From: Herbaspirillum sp. YR522
GTDB lineage: Bacteria > Pseudomonadota > Gammaproteobacteria > Burkholderiales > Burkholderiaceae_D
NCBI RefSeq assembly: GCF_000282575.1
Contig: NZ_AKJA01000138.1
Location: 27,156 to 91,155 of the forward strand
Direction: 5' to 3'
DNA: 64,000 bases
Below, in pieces: positions 38,973-47,330 of this stretch (the stretch's first letter is position 1; every line of letters starts with the position of its first letter). Position numbers and translations under genes: made by a program. The notes under the pieces were generated by a model. That model searched no databases. It saw only the letters and a program-made list of their open reading frames with translations, and was not told the origin of the DNA.

Positions 38973-40598
38973 TCAGGCGTGCATTCCCAGCAGGTGCGAC
39001 GCCACTTTTTCGGCAATCATCACCGTCGGCGAATTGGTGTTGCCGGAGGTGATGGTAGGCATCACGGAGGCGTCGGCCACGTACAGGCCACGTACCCCTT
39101 GCACCCGGCATCGCGAGTCCACCACGGCCTGCCTGTCGCCGCTGCGCCCCATGCGGCAGGTGCCGACCGGATGGAAGATGGTCGTGCCGACTTCGCCGGC
39201 GGCGCGGTGCAGGTCGGCGGCACTCTGGTATTGCGGGCCCGGCTTGAATTCCTCGGGCCGGTACCTGGCCAGCGCCGGCGCGGCGGCGATGCGCCGGGTC
39301 AGTGTGATCGAGTCGGCCGCCACCTGCAGGTCCTCGGGAGTGGACAGGTAGTTGGTGGTGATCCTGGGCGCCAGCGCGTGGTCGGTCGAGGCCAGGCGCA
39401 CATGACCGCGTGAGGTCGGGCGCAGGTTGCACACGCTGGCGGTGAAGGCCGGGAAGGCGTGCAGCGGATCGCCGAATTTTTCCAGCGAAAGCGGCTGCAC
39501 GTGGTACTCGAGGTTGGCGCTGGCCTGGCCCGGGTCGGACTTGGCAAACGCGCCCAGCTGCGACGGTGCCATCGACATCGGTCCGCTTTGCATGAACATG
39601 TATTCCAGCCCGATCATCATCTTGCCCAGCATGCTCGACGCCATGGCGTTGAGCGTCTTGGCGCCGGCGACCCGGAATGCGGTGCGGATCTGCAGGTGAT
39701 CCTGCAGGTTTTCGCCCACGCCGGGCAGGTCGCGTACCACCGGGATCTGGTGCTGCGCCAGCAACTCGGCGCTGCCGATGCCCGACATCTGCAGGATATG
39801 GGGCGAGCCGATGGCGCCGGCGCACAGGATGGTCTGCTTGCGCGACTGCGCAAACCAGGCGCCGTTGCCGCCGGTGAATTCGACACCGGTGCACAGCGGT
39901 CCGTCGGGCCCGGCGCTCATGCGCAGCTTGCTGACGTGCGAACCGGTCATGATGTCCAGATTGCCCTTCTTCATCGCCGGCCGCAGGAAGGCCTTGGAGG
40001 CGTTCCAGCGAATGCCGCGCTTCTGGTTGACGTCGAAATAACCGCATCCCTCGTTGTCGCCGCGGTTGAAATCATCGATCCTGGGGATGCCGGTCTGCGC
40101 GGCGGCCTCGCGGAAGGCGTCGAGGATGTCCCAGCGCAGGCGCTGTTTCTCGACCCGCCATTCGCCACCGGCGCCATGGAAATCGTCGCCGCCACCATGG
40201 TAATCCTCGCTCTTGCGAAACAGGGGCAGCACATTCTGCCAGCGCCAGCTGTCATCTCCGCTTATCTGCGCCCATTCGTCGTAATCCCGCGCCTGGCCGC
40301 GCATGTAGATCATGCCATTGATCGACGAACAGCCTCCGAGTACCTTGCCCCGCGGATAGATCAGGCTGCGCCCGTTGAGCCCGGCATCGGACTCGGTGCG
40401 AAACATCCAGTCGGTACGCGGATTGTTGATGCAGTACAGGTACCCGACCGGGATGTGGATCCACAGGTAGTCGTCGCGCGCCCCCGCCTCCAGCAACAGG
40501 ACCCGCGTGTCGGGCTGCTTGCTGAGCCGGTTGGCCATGACGCAGCCGGCGGTGCCGCCGCCGATGACGATGTAGTCGTACTCCCCTGCTGATTGCAT
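38973..40598 (-). CDS. GMC-family FAD oxidoreductase (choline dehydrogenase-like)
   Basis: A 541-residue flavoenzyme with the N-terminal FAD motif YDYIVIGGGTAGCVMANRLS, GMC signature 1 (YPRGKVLGGCSSINGMIYMRG) and signature 2 (CAGAIGSPHILQMSGIG), and the active-site GTTIFHPVGTCRMG with the C-terminal SGNTNSPTVMIAEK. It oxidises a primary or secondary alcohol to the carbonyl; choline or an aliphatic/aromatic alcohol are possible. No betaine-pathway partner is adjacent. It diverges from a LysR gene, its likely regulator. Confidence 0.92.
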   Translation of the reverse strand: MQSAGEYDYIVIGGGTAGCVMANRLSKQPDTRVLLLEAGARDDYLWIHIPVGYLYCINNPRTDWMFRTESDAGLNGRSLIYPRGKVLGGCSSINGMIYMRGQARDYDEWAQISGDDSWRWQNVLPLFRKSEDYHGGGDDFHGAGGEWRVEKQRLRWDILDAFREAAAQTGIPRIDDFNRGDNEGCGYFDVNQKRGIRWNASKAFLRPAMKKGNLDIMTGSHVSKLRMSAGPDGPLCTGVEFTGGNGAWFAQSRKQTILCAGAIGSPHILQMSGIGSAELLAQHQIPVVRDLPGVGENLQDHLQIRTAFRVAGAKTLNAMASSMLGKMMIGLEYMFMQSGPMSMAPSQLGAFAKSDPGQASANLEYHVQPLSLEKFGDPLHAFPAFTASVCNLRPTSRGHVRLASTDHALAPRITTNYLSTPEDLQVAADSITLTRRIAAAPALARYRPEEFKPGPQYQSAADLHRAAGEVGTTIFHPVGTCRMGRSGDRQAVVDSRCRVQGVRGLYVADASVMPTITSGNTNSPTVMIAEKVASHLLGMHA

Positions 40599-40714
40599 GC
40601 TGTCTCCTCGATGCCGGTTTTTTTTATCAAAGTCACTGGGTGGCTCATAAGTGATTCTTTGGTCGCGCTAGAGCATAGCTTGCTAAACGCCGCGCAGCCA
40701 ATCAGATATTATCA

Positions 40715-40730
40715 ATCGCAATATTACGAT
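40715..40730. promoter_or_regulatory. Dyad in the divergent GMC/LysR control region
   Basis: ATCGCAATATTACGAT is a 16-base near-palindrome inside an AT-rich stretch (about 40700-40750) between the divergent genes. Its ATCG/CGAT ends suit a LysR-type recognition site and it lies 60-75 bases upstream of the LysR start. Confidence 0.5.
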
Positions 40731-40790
40731 TACTTATAATTCAAAAACATAAAAATGCTCGTATTTTGTTACTTTTGAGAGATTTTATCG

Positions 40791-41672
40791 ATGGATATCA
40801 ACCATTTACGCGCATTTGCCGAAGTGGCGCGCGAAGGCAACCTCACCCGTGCAGCTGACCGCCTGCATGTCAGCCAGCCCGCCGTCAGTCTCCAGATCAA
40901 GGCGCTGCAGGAGCAACTCGGGTTGCAACTGTTCATCCGTACCGCCAGCGGCATGACACTTACGGTCGAAGGCAACAAGCTGCTGCCGCTGGCCGAGCGG
41001 GTATTGGCGGACATGCAGGAATTTCGCCGGCATGCCGACGCGCTCCAGACCAGTGCCGTGCATCTGTCGGGCACGCTGGCCATCGGCACCATCCTGGATC
41101 CGGAATTCATCCGTCTGGGCGCTTTCCTGAAGCACCTGGTGAGCCGTTATCCGCGTCTGTCTACCCGACTGTCGCACCACATGTCGGGATCGGTCCTGCA
41201 ACAGATCCGTGATGGCCGCCTGGATGTCGGTTTTTTCCTGGGCGATCCCGGGCCCGGTTTGCAGGCAGTCAGCCTGACGCCGTTCACCTACAACGTGATT
41301 GCTCCCGCCGGTTGGAAAAACCGCGTCGCCGGCCGCGGTTGGAAGGACCTGTCGCGCCTGCCCTGGATCTGGACTCCACCCGAATCCGTCCATCACCGCC
41401 TGTTGAGCCAGGTATTTGCACAATATAAAGTGCAACCTGACACCGTTGCATTGGTCGACCAGGAGTCATCCATGCTCGATCTGGTGAAATCGGGCGTCGG
41501 ACTGTCGCTGGCAAGGTCCTCGATCGCCCTCAACCAGGCCCATGCGCACGGCTTGGTGATTGCCGATGCCGTCGAATTATCGACCGAGCTCAGTTTTGCC
41601 TGTCTTGAAAAAAGAAAAAACGAAGATGCCATCAAGGCAGTGCTGCAACTCGTGCAAGAAGTCTGGCGTTGA
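40791..41672 (+). CDS. LysR-family transcriptional regulator
   Basis: A 293-residue LysR regulator: winged helix-turn-helix at about 1-60 (MDINHLRAFAEVAREGNLTRAADRLHVSQPAVSLQIKALQ) and an effector domain that follows. Divergent from the GMC oxidoreductase, it probably activates that gene in response to its substrate or product. No clear ribosome site is seen before the ATG. It is the last rightward gene before the origin-like repeats. Confidence 0.92.
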   Translation: MDINHLRAFAEVAREGNLTRAADRLHVSQPAVSLQIKALQEQLGLQLFIRTASGMTLTVEGNKLLPLAERVLADMQEFRRHADALQTSAVHLSGTLAIGTILDPEFIRLGAFLKHLVSRYPRLSTRLSHHMSGSVLQQIRDGRLDVGFFLGDPGPGLQAVSLTPFTYNVIAPAGWKNRVAGRGWKDLSRLPWIWTPPESVHHRLLSQVFAQYKVQPDTVALVDQESSMLDLVKSGVGLSLARSSIALNQAHAHGLVIADAVELSTELSFACLEKRKNEDAIKAVLQLVQEVWR

Positions 41673-41796
41673 TCACGCAGGCGGCAACGGTGTGTCGATA
41701 CGGATCGATAAAACCGCATTCCTGCTGACGGTTTGGGTTTTGGAGGGTGTTGGAATGACAGGGGTTTCAAGTTGTCCCCGGGGTTTCCGGTTTTCG

Positions 41797-42022
41797 GGTT
41801 TTAATTTAGATGTGTATATATATAAGTAGTAGTAATAGTTAACGCCGCCGGAAACTGTGGATAACCTGGTTTACACAATAAAAATCAAGAACTTGGCCTC
41901 TGCGTAAACGCTTGGTAAGCTTATGCACAGCGCCCTAACAGATTCTGGATAAAATTCGGCTGTGGACAAAACGGAAGGGATATTCCCAATCGACGCAGCG
42001 ACTATACATAGACTTATCCACA
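41797..42022. repeat. oriC: Origin-like repeat, copy 1 (DnaA box plus DnaA-trio)
   Basis: First of two collinear imperfect direct repeats of about 225 bp. On the plus strand: an AT-rich TGTGTATATATATAA stretch, the trio array TAGTAGTAATAGTTAA (41827-41842), a GC-rich spacer GCCGCCGG and the DnaA box TGTGGATAA (41856-41864). Read on the other strand this is DnaA box, GC cluster, DnaA-trios, the order described for basal unwinding elements. Further boxes: TTATGCACA (41921-41929, variant), TGTGGACAA (41961-41969, variant) and TTATCCACA (42014-42022, perfect). The ferredoxin gene starts 19 bases later. Confidence 0.75.
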
Positions 42023-42040
42023 CCCCTACCTGCAGCCATC

Positions 42041-42352
42041 ATGTCCCCCGAAGACCAAGCACCGCACCGGATCCTGGTGCTACCGGCCGGTTTCACTTTC
42101 GAACAGCGCGATGCCGGGCGCTCGCTGTTGCAATCCGCCCTGGCTGCTGCGATCCGACTGCCCAATTCGTGCCGCAACGGTACCTGCCGCACCTGCATGT
42201 GCAGGATGACCAGCGGAAGTGTGGACTACCAGATCGAGTGGCCAGGATTGAGCAAGGAAGAAAAGCGTGACGGCTGGATCCTTCCCTGCGTGGCCATTGC
42301 CACCTCCGACCTTGTGCTCGACATACCGACGGCGATCGACCTGACCGCCTGA
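42041..42352 (+). CDS. Small [2Fe-2S] ferredoxin
   Basis: A 103-residue plant-type ferredoxin. The four cluster ligands are visible as Cys44, Cys49 and Cys52 in SCRNGTCRTCMC and Cys83 in ILPCVA. Length and the beta-grasp pattern RILVLPAGFTFEQRDAGRSLLQSAL match single-domain electron carriers; an extra Cys54 follows the ligand loop. The partner reductase or oxygenase is not nearby. Its position is striking: it lies exactly between the two origin-like repeats, with its promoter region inside copy 1. Confidence 0.88.
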   Translation: MSPEDQAPHRILVLPAGFTFEQRDAGRSLLQSALAAAIRLPNSCRNGTCRTCMCRMTSGSVDYQIEWPGLSKEEKRDGWILPCVAIATSDLVLDIPTAIDLTA

Positions 42353-42470
42353 ACCCTTTTCACCGATATCACCGGCGTCACCTGTGGCGGATGGTCGTCA
42401 GCGTCGTTGCAAGCCTGCTGCACGATTGCAGGACCGTGTTCGTCCGGAGCGCGAAAGCGTCGACGCAGTT

Positions 42471-42695
42471 GGTTTTAAATTCAAGCTGTGTATAAGAATA
42501 GTAGTAATAGTTAACGACCCCTGCTGTCTGTGGATAACCAGGTTTACCCGAAAAGAAACAGCGGCTTGCGCAAAGGATAAGCAATAGGGCAACACCTGTA
42601 TGACGCCCTGACAGTTCGGGGATAAAAATTCGATCTGGGATAACTTTTGCAGTTTTCCCCAATCGGTAAAAAACTTATTCAGAACTTTATCCACA
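42471..42695. repeat. oriC: Origin-like repeat, copy 2 (DnaA box plus DnaA-trio)
   Basis: Second copy, aligned with copy 1 over its whole length. The trio array TAGTAGTAATAGTTAA (42499-42514) is identical. The DnaA box TGTGGATAA is at 42529-42537 after a 14-base spacer, and TTATCCACA closes the unit at 42687-42695. CGCCCTGACAG (42604-42614) occupies the same relative place as CGCCCTAACAG in copy 1, followed in both by GGATAAAA and CCCAATCG. It lies in a 597-base stretch (42353-42949) with no gene. Confidence 0.75.
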
Positions 42696-42949
42696 GGCCA
42701 GGCTGTGCGTTTACACAGTGGTTGGCGGCGGCTCTATTTGCCTCTTGGAAAGCGCGAGCGCGTACGGTCGTCGCCGGAGCCAGTCTGCGCAAGGGTTTGA
42801 GCGTGATCGGCCCCGTCTTTGGTGCGGCGGATCGCAGGTGAACCGAATCGATCAAGGTAAAAAACGGCTTGACGGCTAGCCCGAAAACACCAACGGCCGG
42901 AAAGTTATCCCCCGGCCGCAGGTGGTTTTACAAACCGTTATCGCTCTGC

Positions 42950-44986
42950 CTATTTTTTAGGCGTAACTTTTGTCGAGCTCCTGGATTTGCCCGCAGGCGG
43001 GGCCACCGGTGCCTTCTTCGCCTCGTCCAGCAGGCCGCCGCAGTCGGCTTTCTGTTCGCCATCGATATTGACCAGCGGCAGGATGGCCGCGACCGGCGCC
43101 AGGAACGCCAAGGCCACCGCGCCCCCCGCCCTCAGCGCAAGCACGCCCTTGTCCACGCCGACCCCGGGGTCCTTGAAGGTCCCCGTCACGTACAGCGGCG
43201 CGCGCAGCGAGATGATGCGCAAGCCCTTGCTGCGCGGATGGATGGTCAACGCCAGCTTCTCGTCCTTCATGTCGACCGTGCCCTCCACATTGACCAGCGC
43301 GTCCTCGGTATCGAGCACGAAGGTGCGCGCCGTCAGGATGCCATTGTCCACAGGGAGATCGGCGGCCAGGCAGTTGAGCTTGACCTCCTTGTCGCCGAAC
43401 AGCTTGTTGATCACGATATTGCCGACGTTGAGTCCCATCTGTTCCAGCAGCAGCTTGCTGATGGCACCCTGGTTGACCAGCATCTTGAGCTGCCCGTTGG
43501 ACGAGCCCAGCATGGCGGCGACGGAGTTGCCCGTGGCGCTCAGGCGGGCATCGCCATTGATTTCGCCAAAACTGGTGCGCGAGGCATCCAGTGCCGGATA
43601 CAGCTTCTGGATCTTGAGCCGGCGGGCCGACAACTGCATCTCGGACTTCATCCGGGTCTGCTGGCCGTCGAGCCGGATCGTCGAGCGCAACTGGCCCCCT
43701 GCCACGCCGAAATCGAGCGGCGCCAGCGACAGCACCTTATCCTTGAGGATCAGATGTGCCTGCAGGTCGGTAATGGGCAGGTCCTTCTGCTTGACGATAC
43801 GCTTGCCGGTCAGCTTGACGTCGGCATCCAGTGCGCCCCAGGCCTCGGTGCTGAATGGCTTTACCGGAAGCACCCGATTGCCGGGTTGCCTTTCCTCGGC
43901 GCCGCGCTGCGCCTTCTCGGCGTTGGAATCGGCGCCGATCAATGGCGCCAGGTCTTCGAATCGCAATACGTTCGAGACAAGCTCGCCAGCCAGTTGCGGC
44001 CGCTCGCCGCCGGTGCTGTAGTGCAAGCTGCCGCCCAGGTCGCTGCCACCGACAGTGCCACTGAATTCTTCGTAGGTCCATTCGCTGTGGCTGGCATCGA
44101 GCTTGCCGATCAGCCGTCCCTGCGTGGCGAACGGCGGGGTCTCGGGCAGCAAGACACCGGTCAATGGATAGAGATTGCCCATGCTGGCGCCGGACAGCGC
44201 CAGATGCAGGTCGAGCGCGGCCAGTTCGGCTGGCTTGGTCAGCGTGCCACGTACGCCGATGCTGGTCTTGCCGACCTTGACCTCGGCCTGCAGGGGATAG
44301 GGTTGTCGCTGGTCCTGCAGCGACAGCACGCCACCGGCGCGGCCGCCGCCTGACACCGGGGCACCGTTGAACGAGCCCTTGACGGTCCAGGCCAGTCCAT
44401 AGACCGGGTCGCGTGCCGGATCGAGCGTGTCGACTTGCGCCTTGATGGCGACCTTCTTGACCGCATCGTCGAGCGACAGCCTGCCCTGGCGCAGGACCAG
44501 GCGTCCAAGCTTGAGTTGCCAGGTCGATGGACTGTCGCTGCTCTTGAAGGTCCAGTTGTTCGAATTGTCCTTGTGACGCACCAGTGCGACTTCGGGCTGC
44601 TCGATCTCCAGCGTCGGGATCGAGATATCGCGCGCCAGCAATGGCAACGGATTGAGCGTGAAGGTGATCTGGCCGATGGTGGCCGTGGCACCGGCGGGAA
44701 CGAACGATTCGGGGTTGGCGATGCGCACGCTGCGCGCCTGCAGCCTGGGCCAAGGCACCCAGCGGCCCCAGCGCGATGACGACGCGGCGTCGGCGTCGGC
44801 GCGTTGCCAGTGCAGGCTCAGGTCGCCCTCGATGGCGAATTGACGGCCGATCGATTCGCTGACGCGCTGGTTGATCCAGGGGCGGGCGCGGTTCCAGTCG
44901 AAGGTGAGGATGAAGATGACCGCCGCGACGACGGCCAGGAGAAGGGCGGCAAGCGCGCCCAGTATTATTTTTGCGGTACGTGACAT
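42950..44986 (-). CDS. AsmA-family inner-membrane/periplasmic protein
   Basis: A 678-residue AsmA-like protein: one N-terminal membrane anchor (about 6-29), then a long periplasmic beta-rich part (AsmA N-domain, HWQRADADAASSS..., IRIANPESF-type repeats) and the AsmA_2-like C-terminal half with LMLGSSNGQLKMLVNQGAISKLLLEQMGL. The last 60 residues contain a hydrophobic stretch (ALAFLAPVAAILPLV) and a Lys/Pro-rich tail. Family members are bridge-like proteins linked to phospholipid transport between membranes. The frame is open to 45034, but MSRTAKIILGALAALLL is the natural start. Confidence 0.88.
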   Translation of the reverse strand: MSRTAKIILGALAALLLAVVAAVIFILTFDWNRARPWINQRVSESIGRQFAIEGDLSLHWQRADADAASSSRWGRWVPWPRLQARSVRIANPESFVPAGATATIGQITFTLNPLPLLARDISIPTLEIEQPEVALVRHKDNSNNWTFKSSDSPSTWQLKLGRLVLRQGRLSLDDAVKKVAIKAQVDTLDPARDPVYGLAWTVKGSFNGAPVSGGGRAGGVLSLQDQRQPYPLQAEVKVGKTSIGVRGTLTKPAELAALDLHLALSGASMGNLYPLTGVLLPETPPFATQGRLIGKLDASHSEWTYEEFSGTVGGSDLGGSLHYSTGGERPQLAGELVSNVLRFEDLAPLIGADSNAEKAQRGAEERQPGNRVLPVKPFSTEAWGALDADVKLTGKRIVKQKDLPITDLQAHLILKDKVLSLAPLDFGVAGGQLRSTIRLDGQQTRMKSEMQLSARRLKIQKLYPALDASRTSFGEINGDARLSATGNSVAAMLGSSNGQLKMLVNQGAISKLLLEQMGLNVGNIVINKLFGDKEVKLNCLAADLPVDNGILTARTFVLDTEDALVNVEGTVDMKDEKLALTIHPRSKGLRIISLRAPLYVTGTFKDPGVGVDKGVLALRAGGAVALAFLAPVAAILPLVNIDGEQKADCGGLLDEAKKAPVAPPAGKSRSSTKVTPKK

Positions 44987-45068
44987 GGACAGTCCGGCGA
45001 AGGGTGATCGACATGCGCCGGACACGGCGGCCATGTCTGATCGGTCTTCAGACTGTCTGCGGCAGCAT

Positions 45069-46028
45069 CTAGCGCTTCATGTTGATACGACCGAATTCGT
45101 CGTGCGTCGTTGCACTCAGGTGGGCACGCAGCCATTTGTGCGCGGGATTGCGGGCGTCGCGCTCGTGCCACAGCATGTCGACATGTTCTTCCGGGGTCTG
45201 GAACGGCAGTTCCTTGACCACCAGTGCCTCGGCCATGCCGGTAGCCGCCACCAGGTGGCGCGGCAAGACCGTGATCAACTCGGAACTGGCCACGATACGC
45301 CCGGCGGTGAAGAACTGGTTGACCGTCAACAGGATCTTGCGCTCGCGATTCATGCCGGCCAGCACGTCGTCGATGACAGCGTGGGGCTTGCCCGACAGGC
45401 TCACCAGCAGGTGGTCGGCGGCGCAATAGGTATCCAGGGTAAGCGGCTGCCCGGCCAGCGGGTGCCCCTTGTGCATGACGCACACGTATTGGCCGGTATA
45501 GAGCCGGGCGTGGCTGATCTGGCTCTTGGCCATGCCCTGGCCGTCGGCCAGCTGGGCCGTCACACCGGGAAAGAAGCCTACCGCCAGGTCGATGTCGCCG
45601 CGCAACAACATGGCGCGCGGGTCGCGCGTGGTCAGCGGCATCATGCGCACCTTGATGCCGGGCGCGTCGCGCATGATGGTGCGCACCAGCGATGGCAGCC
45701 ACAGGGCAGCGGTGGCATCCACCATGGCCATGCGGAACGTGATCTGGGCGCGGGCGATATCAAAGCTTTCCGGTGCGATCACCGCTTCCAGCTCGGACAG
45801 GGTGCGGCGCACGGTCGGCCATAGTTCTTCGGCGCGCGGGGTCGGCTTGACGCCGTGGGCGGTGCGAATGACGAGGTCGTCGTTGAGCGTATCGCGCAGC
45901 CGGCGTAGCGCATTGGAGACAGCCGGCTGCGTCATGGCCAGCAAATTGGCCGCGCGGGTCAGGTTCTGCTCGGTCATCACTGCATCGAATACACGCAGCA
46001 GGTTCAGGTCCAGGGTCAGAAAGCTCAT
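45069..46028 (-). CDS. LysR-family transcriptional regulator, NodD/NahR-like
   Basis: A 319-residue LysR regulator with the N-terminal DLNLLRVFDAVMTEQNLTRAANLLAMTQPAVSNALRRLRD helix-turn-helix typical of the NodD/SyrM/LeuO branch, and a full effector domain. It diverges from the first small-protein gene (156-base shared region), in which the dyad ATAACTGATAT lies. It may control the two duplicated small-protein promoters, which share that dyad. Confidence 0.9.
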   Translation of the reverse strand: MSFLTLDLNLLRVFDAVMTEQNLTRAANLLAMTQPAVSNALRRLRDTLNDDLVIRTAHGVKPTPRAEELWPTVRRTLSELEAVIAPESFDIARAQITFRMAMVDATAALWLPSLVRTIMRDAPGIKVRMMPLTTRDPRAMLLRGDIDLAVGFFPGVTAQLADGQGMAKSQISHARLYTGQYVCVMHKGHPLAGQPLTLDTYCAADHLLVSLSGKPHAVIDDVLAGMNRERKILLTVNQFFTAGRIVASSELITVLPRHLVAATGMAEALVVKELPFQTPEEHVDMLWHERDARNPAHKWLRAHLSATTHDEFGRINMKR

Positions 46029-46094
46029 AGGGCGGGCCTTTGCAGGCAGAGGTCAGGCGCCGGGTCGGCGAAAGGGTAGCTATTCACGAATTAT

Positions 46095-46153
46095 ATAACT
46101 GATATCCGAAAAGGAAATTGGTCATCTGAATTCGAGTTCTCTACACTGCAATG
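46095..46153 (+). promoter_or_regulatory. Promoter of small-protein gene 1 (duplicated element)
   Basis: Dyad ATAACTGATAT (46095-46105), -35 TGGTCA (46119-46124), 17-base spacer, -10 TACACT (46142-46147). The region aligns without gaps to the promoter of the second small gene (46841-46900); the shared consensus of the dyad is ATAnCnGnTAT. Predicted transcription starts about 30 bases before the ATG. Confidence 0.65.
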
Positions 46154-46184
46154 CAACATAACACACATCGTAAAGGATCGAATC

Positions 46185-46418
46185 ATGAACACCATCGCCC
46201 AAGCAGCACCGACCACTTTCAAGAGCAAGTTCGCAGCCGTCCTGCGCAGCATCTTCATCCATTTCGTCAAGGCGCACGAACTGCAAGCCGTGGCACTGGT
46301 GGCAGCCGAACAAGAGCGTTCGCAAGGCACCAAGCAACTGAACCGCATGGCAGACAAGTTCGAAGCCACCCAGCCCAACCTGGCTGCAGAACTGCGCTTC
46401 ATCGCTTCGCGCGGCTGA
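46185..46418 (+). CDS. Small protein 1 of a paralogous pair
   Basis: A 77-residue protein of unknown function. The N-terminal two thirds (FKSKFAAVLRSIFIHFVKAHELQAVALVAAEQE) could form one amphipathic or weakly hydrophobic helix. The C-terminal motif LNRMADKFEATQPNLAAELRFIASRG is nearly repeated in the protein encoded at 46952 (LNRMANEYSATQPNFAAELRTMAARD). AAGGATCG before the ATG is a good ribosome site. The gene has its own promoter copy and is followed after 210 bases by a CCTCCTCCC element and terminator. I do not recognise the family. Confidence 0.75.
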   Translation: MNTIAQAAPTTFKSKFAAVLRSIFIHFVKAHELQAVALVAAEQERSQGTKQLNRMADKFEATQPNLAAELRFIASRG

Positions 46419-46628
46419 TCGGGCCGCGGCGCATTGCCGCGATGACCGCAGTTTCGCAGTACCAAAAGATTCAAGGTTTACCATTTTTACCAGTTGCGCG
46501 CTACCGCGTGCAATTTGGCGCCAGGCTCAAACGGCCTGTGCGCCTGGTGTGAAGGATTTCGGTTGTTCGGCGCGTACGGCGCTTGTGTTGACGCTGATTC
46601 GATCCACGCGTCTGGACACCGATCCGTT
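46419..46628. other. 3' region of small-protein gene 1
   Basis: About 210 bases between the stop codon and the CCTCCTCCC element; no gene is recognised. TTGACG near 46587 could be the -35 of a separate RNA promoter, but a matching -10 is not clear. It may simply be a long 3' untranslated region from which the downstream RNA is processed. Confidence 0.35.
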
Positions 46629-46689
46629 GTCTCCTCCTCCCTCTTTAGGAAGGATTAACCCCGCAGGCTTGGCCTGTGGGGTTTTTTTT
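46629..46689 (+). ncRNA. CCTCCTCCC-element RNA, copy 1
   Basis: The 29-base block from 46629, containing CCTCCTCCC, CTTTAGGAAGGATTA, then the start of a terminator stem, recurs almost unchanged after small-protein gene 2 (47331). TCCTCCC and GGAAGGA can pair into a small hairpin preceding the terminator hairpin, giving a two-hairpin RNA with an anti-Shine-Dalgarno-like motif. CCUCCUCCC sRNAs (CcsR/'cuckoo' RNAs) processed from 3' ends of small-protein mRNAs are known in alphaproteobacteria; this resembles them. Confidence 0.5.
46657..46689 (+). terminator. Terminator of CCTCCTCCC RNA copy 1
   Basis: AACCCCGCAGG and CCTGTGGGGTT form an 11-bp stem with one G-U pair and a five-base loop, followed by a run of T residues. 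Confidence 0.9.
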
Positions 46690-46840
46690 CGTCGGTTGCA
46701 TCATGCACCCAGCGGCGACGGCGGGCTGCGAAAAAACAACAGCGGGCCCAGCCGCCTGCGCATGGTGGATGCTCCGCATCGACGCCGTGGGCTGTGTAGG
46801 CACGCCTTGCGGTGCATTCCCCGCCATATTCACATAGCCT
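46690..46840. other. Spacer between the two small-gene units
   Basis: About 150 bases between the first terminator and the second promoter. No gene is seen. Confidence 0.4.
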
Positions 46841-46900
46841 ATATCAGTTATGAGAACTCTAAAGTGGTCGTACAAATTCAACGATCCTATACTGCGACGC
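46841..46900 (+). promoter_or_regulatory. Promoter of small-protein gene 2 (duplicated element)
   Basis: Dyad ATATCAGTTAT (46841-46851), -35 TGGTCG (46865-46870), 17-base spacer, -10 TATACT (46888-46893), then ACTGCGACGCAGCA, which matches ACTGCAATGCAACA in the first copy. Spacing of all elements is identical in the two promoters. Confidence 0.65.
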
Positions 46901-46951
46901 AGCACACTGAATTCGACCGTCGTTCCGCGCATTATCAGAGGTAGAAATAAC

Positions 46952-47269
46952 ATGTCCTTCCTGACCCTGGCTTTTCCCGTCGAGACCGCGATCCCCGTCG
47001 CGCAGACGCTGATTGCCGCCGCTAGCGCCTATCTGCGCCCGGTCCTGGGCCTGGGGGCGCTGGTGACCTTGCTGATGGTGTTCAAGCCCCTGCTGGTCGG
47101 GGTGGCGCAAGCGCTGATGGTGTTGGTCAAGCCCCGCAAGTCGCTCGAGCAGCGCATCCTGGCGCACCGGTTCAGTGGCAAGCGCATGCTCAACCGCATG
47201 GCCAACGAATATAGCGCTACCCAGCCGAATTTCGCCGCGGAACTGCGCACCATGGCCGCGCGTGATTGA
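46952..47269 (+). CDS. Small membrane protein 2 of a paralogous pair
   Basis: A 105-residue protein. A hydrophobic segment at about 27-57 (LRPVLGLGALVTLLMVFKPLLVGVAQALMVLV) predicts one membrane-spanning helix or hairpin, followed by a basic stretch KPRKSLEQRILAHRFSGKR and the C-terminal motif LNRMANEYSATQPNFAAELRTMAARD, shared with the protein encoded at 46185. The frame extends upstream to 46850, but that part lies in the promoter; the ATG at 46952 is used, with AGAGGTAG as ribosome site. Function unknown. Confidence 0.72.
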   Translation: MSFLTLAFPVETAIPVAQTLIAAASAYLRPVLGLGALVTLLMVFKPLLVGVAQALMVLVKPRKSLEQRILAHRFSGKRMLNRMANEYSATQPNFAAELRTMAARD

Positions 47270-47330
47270 TTCGCCCAAGGCGCCTGGTGGCAGACCAGGC
47301 CAGTGATATCGAATTTGCAGTACGTACCGT

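Noticed and set aside
42384..42694. Short frames (67-98 codons) on both strands within origin repeat copy 2
   Set aside because: They run through DnaA boxes and the trio array; no ribosome sites or motifs.
41797..42695. CRISPR or insertion-sequence origin for the paired repeats
   Set aside because: Only two long imperfect direct copies with DnaA boxes; no spacer pattern, terminal inverted repeats or transposase.
46549..46944. 131-codon plus-strand frame between the small genes
   Set aside because: It reads through the CCTCCTCCC element, a strong terminator and the second promoter, so it is not a credible gene.
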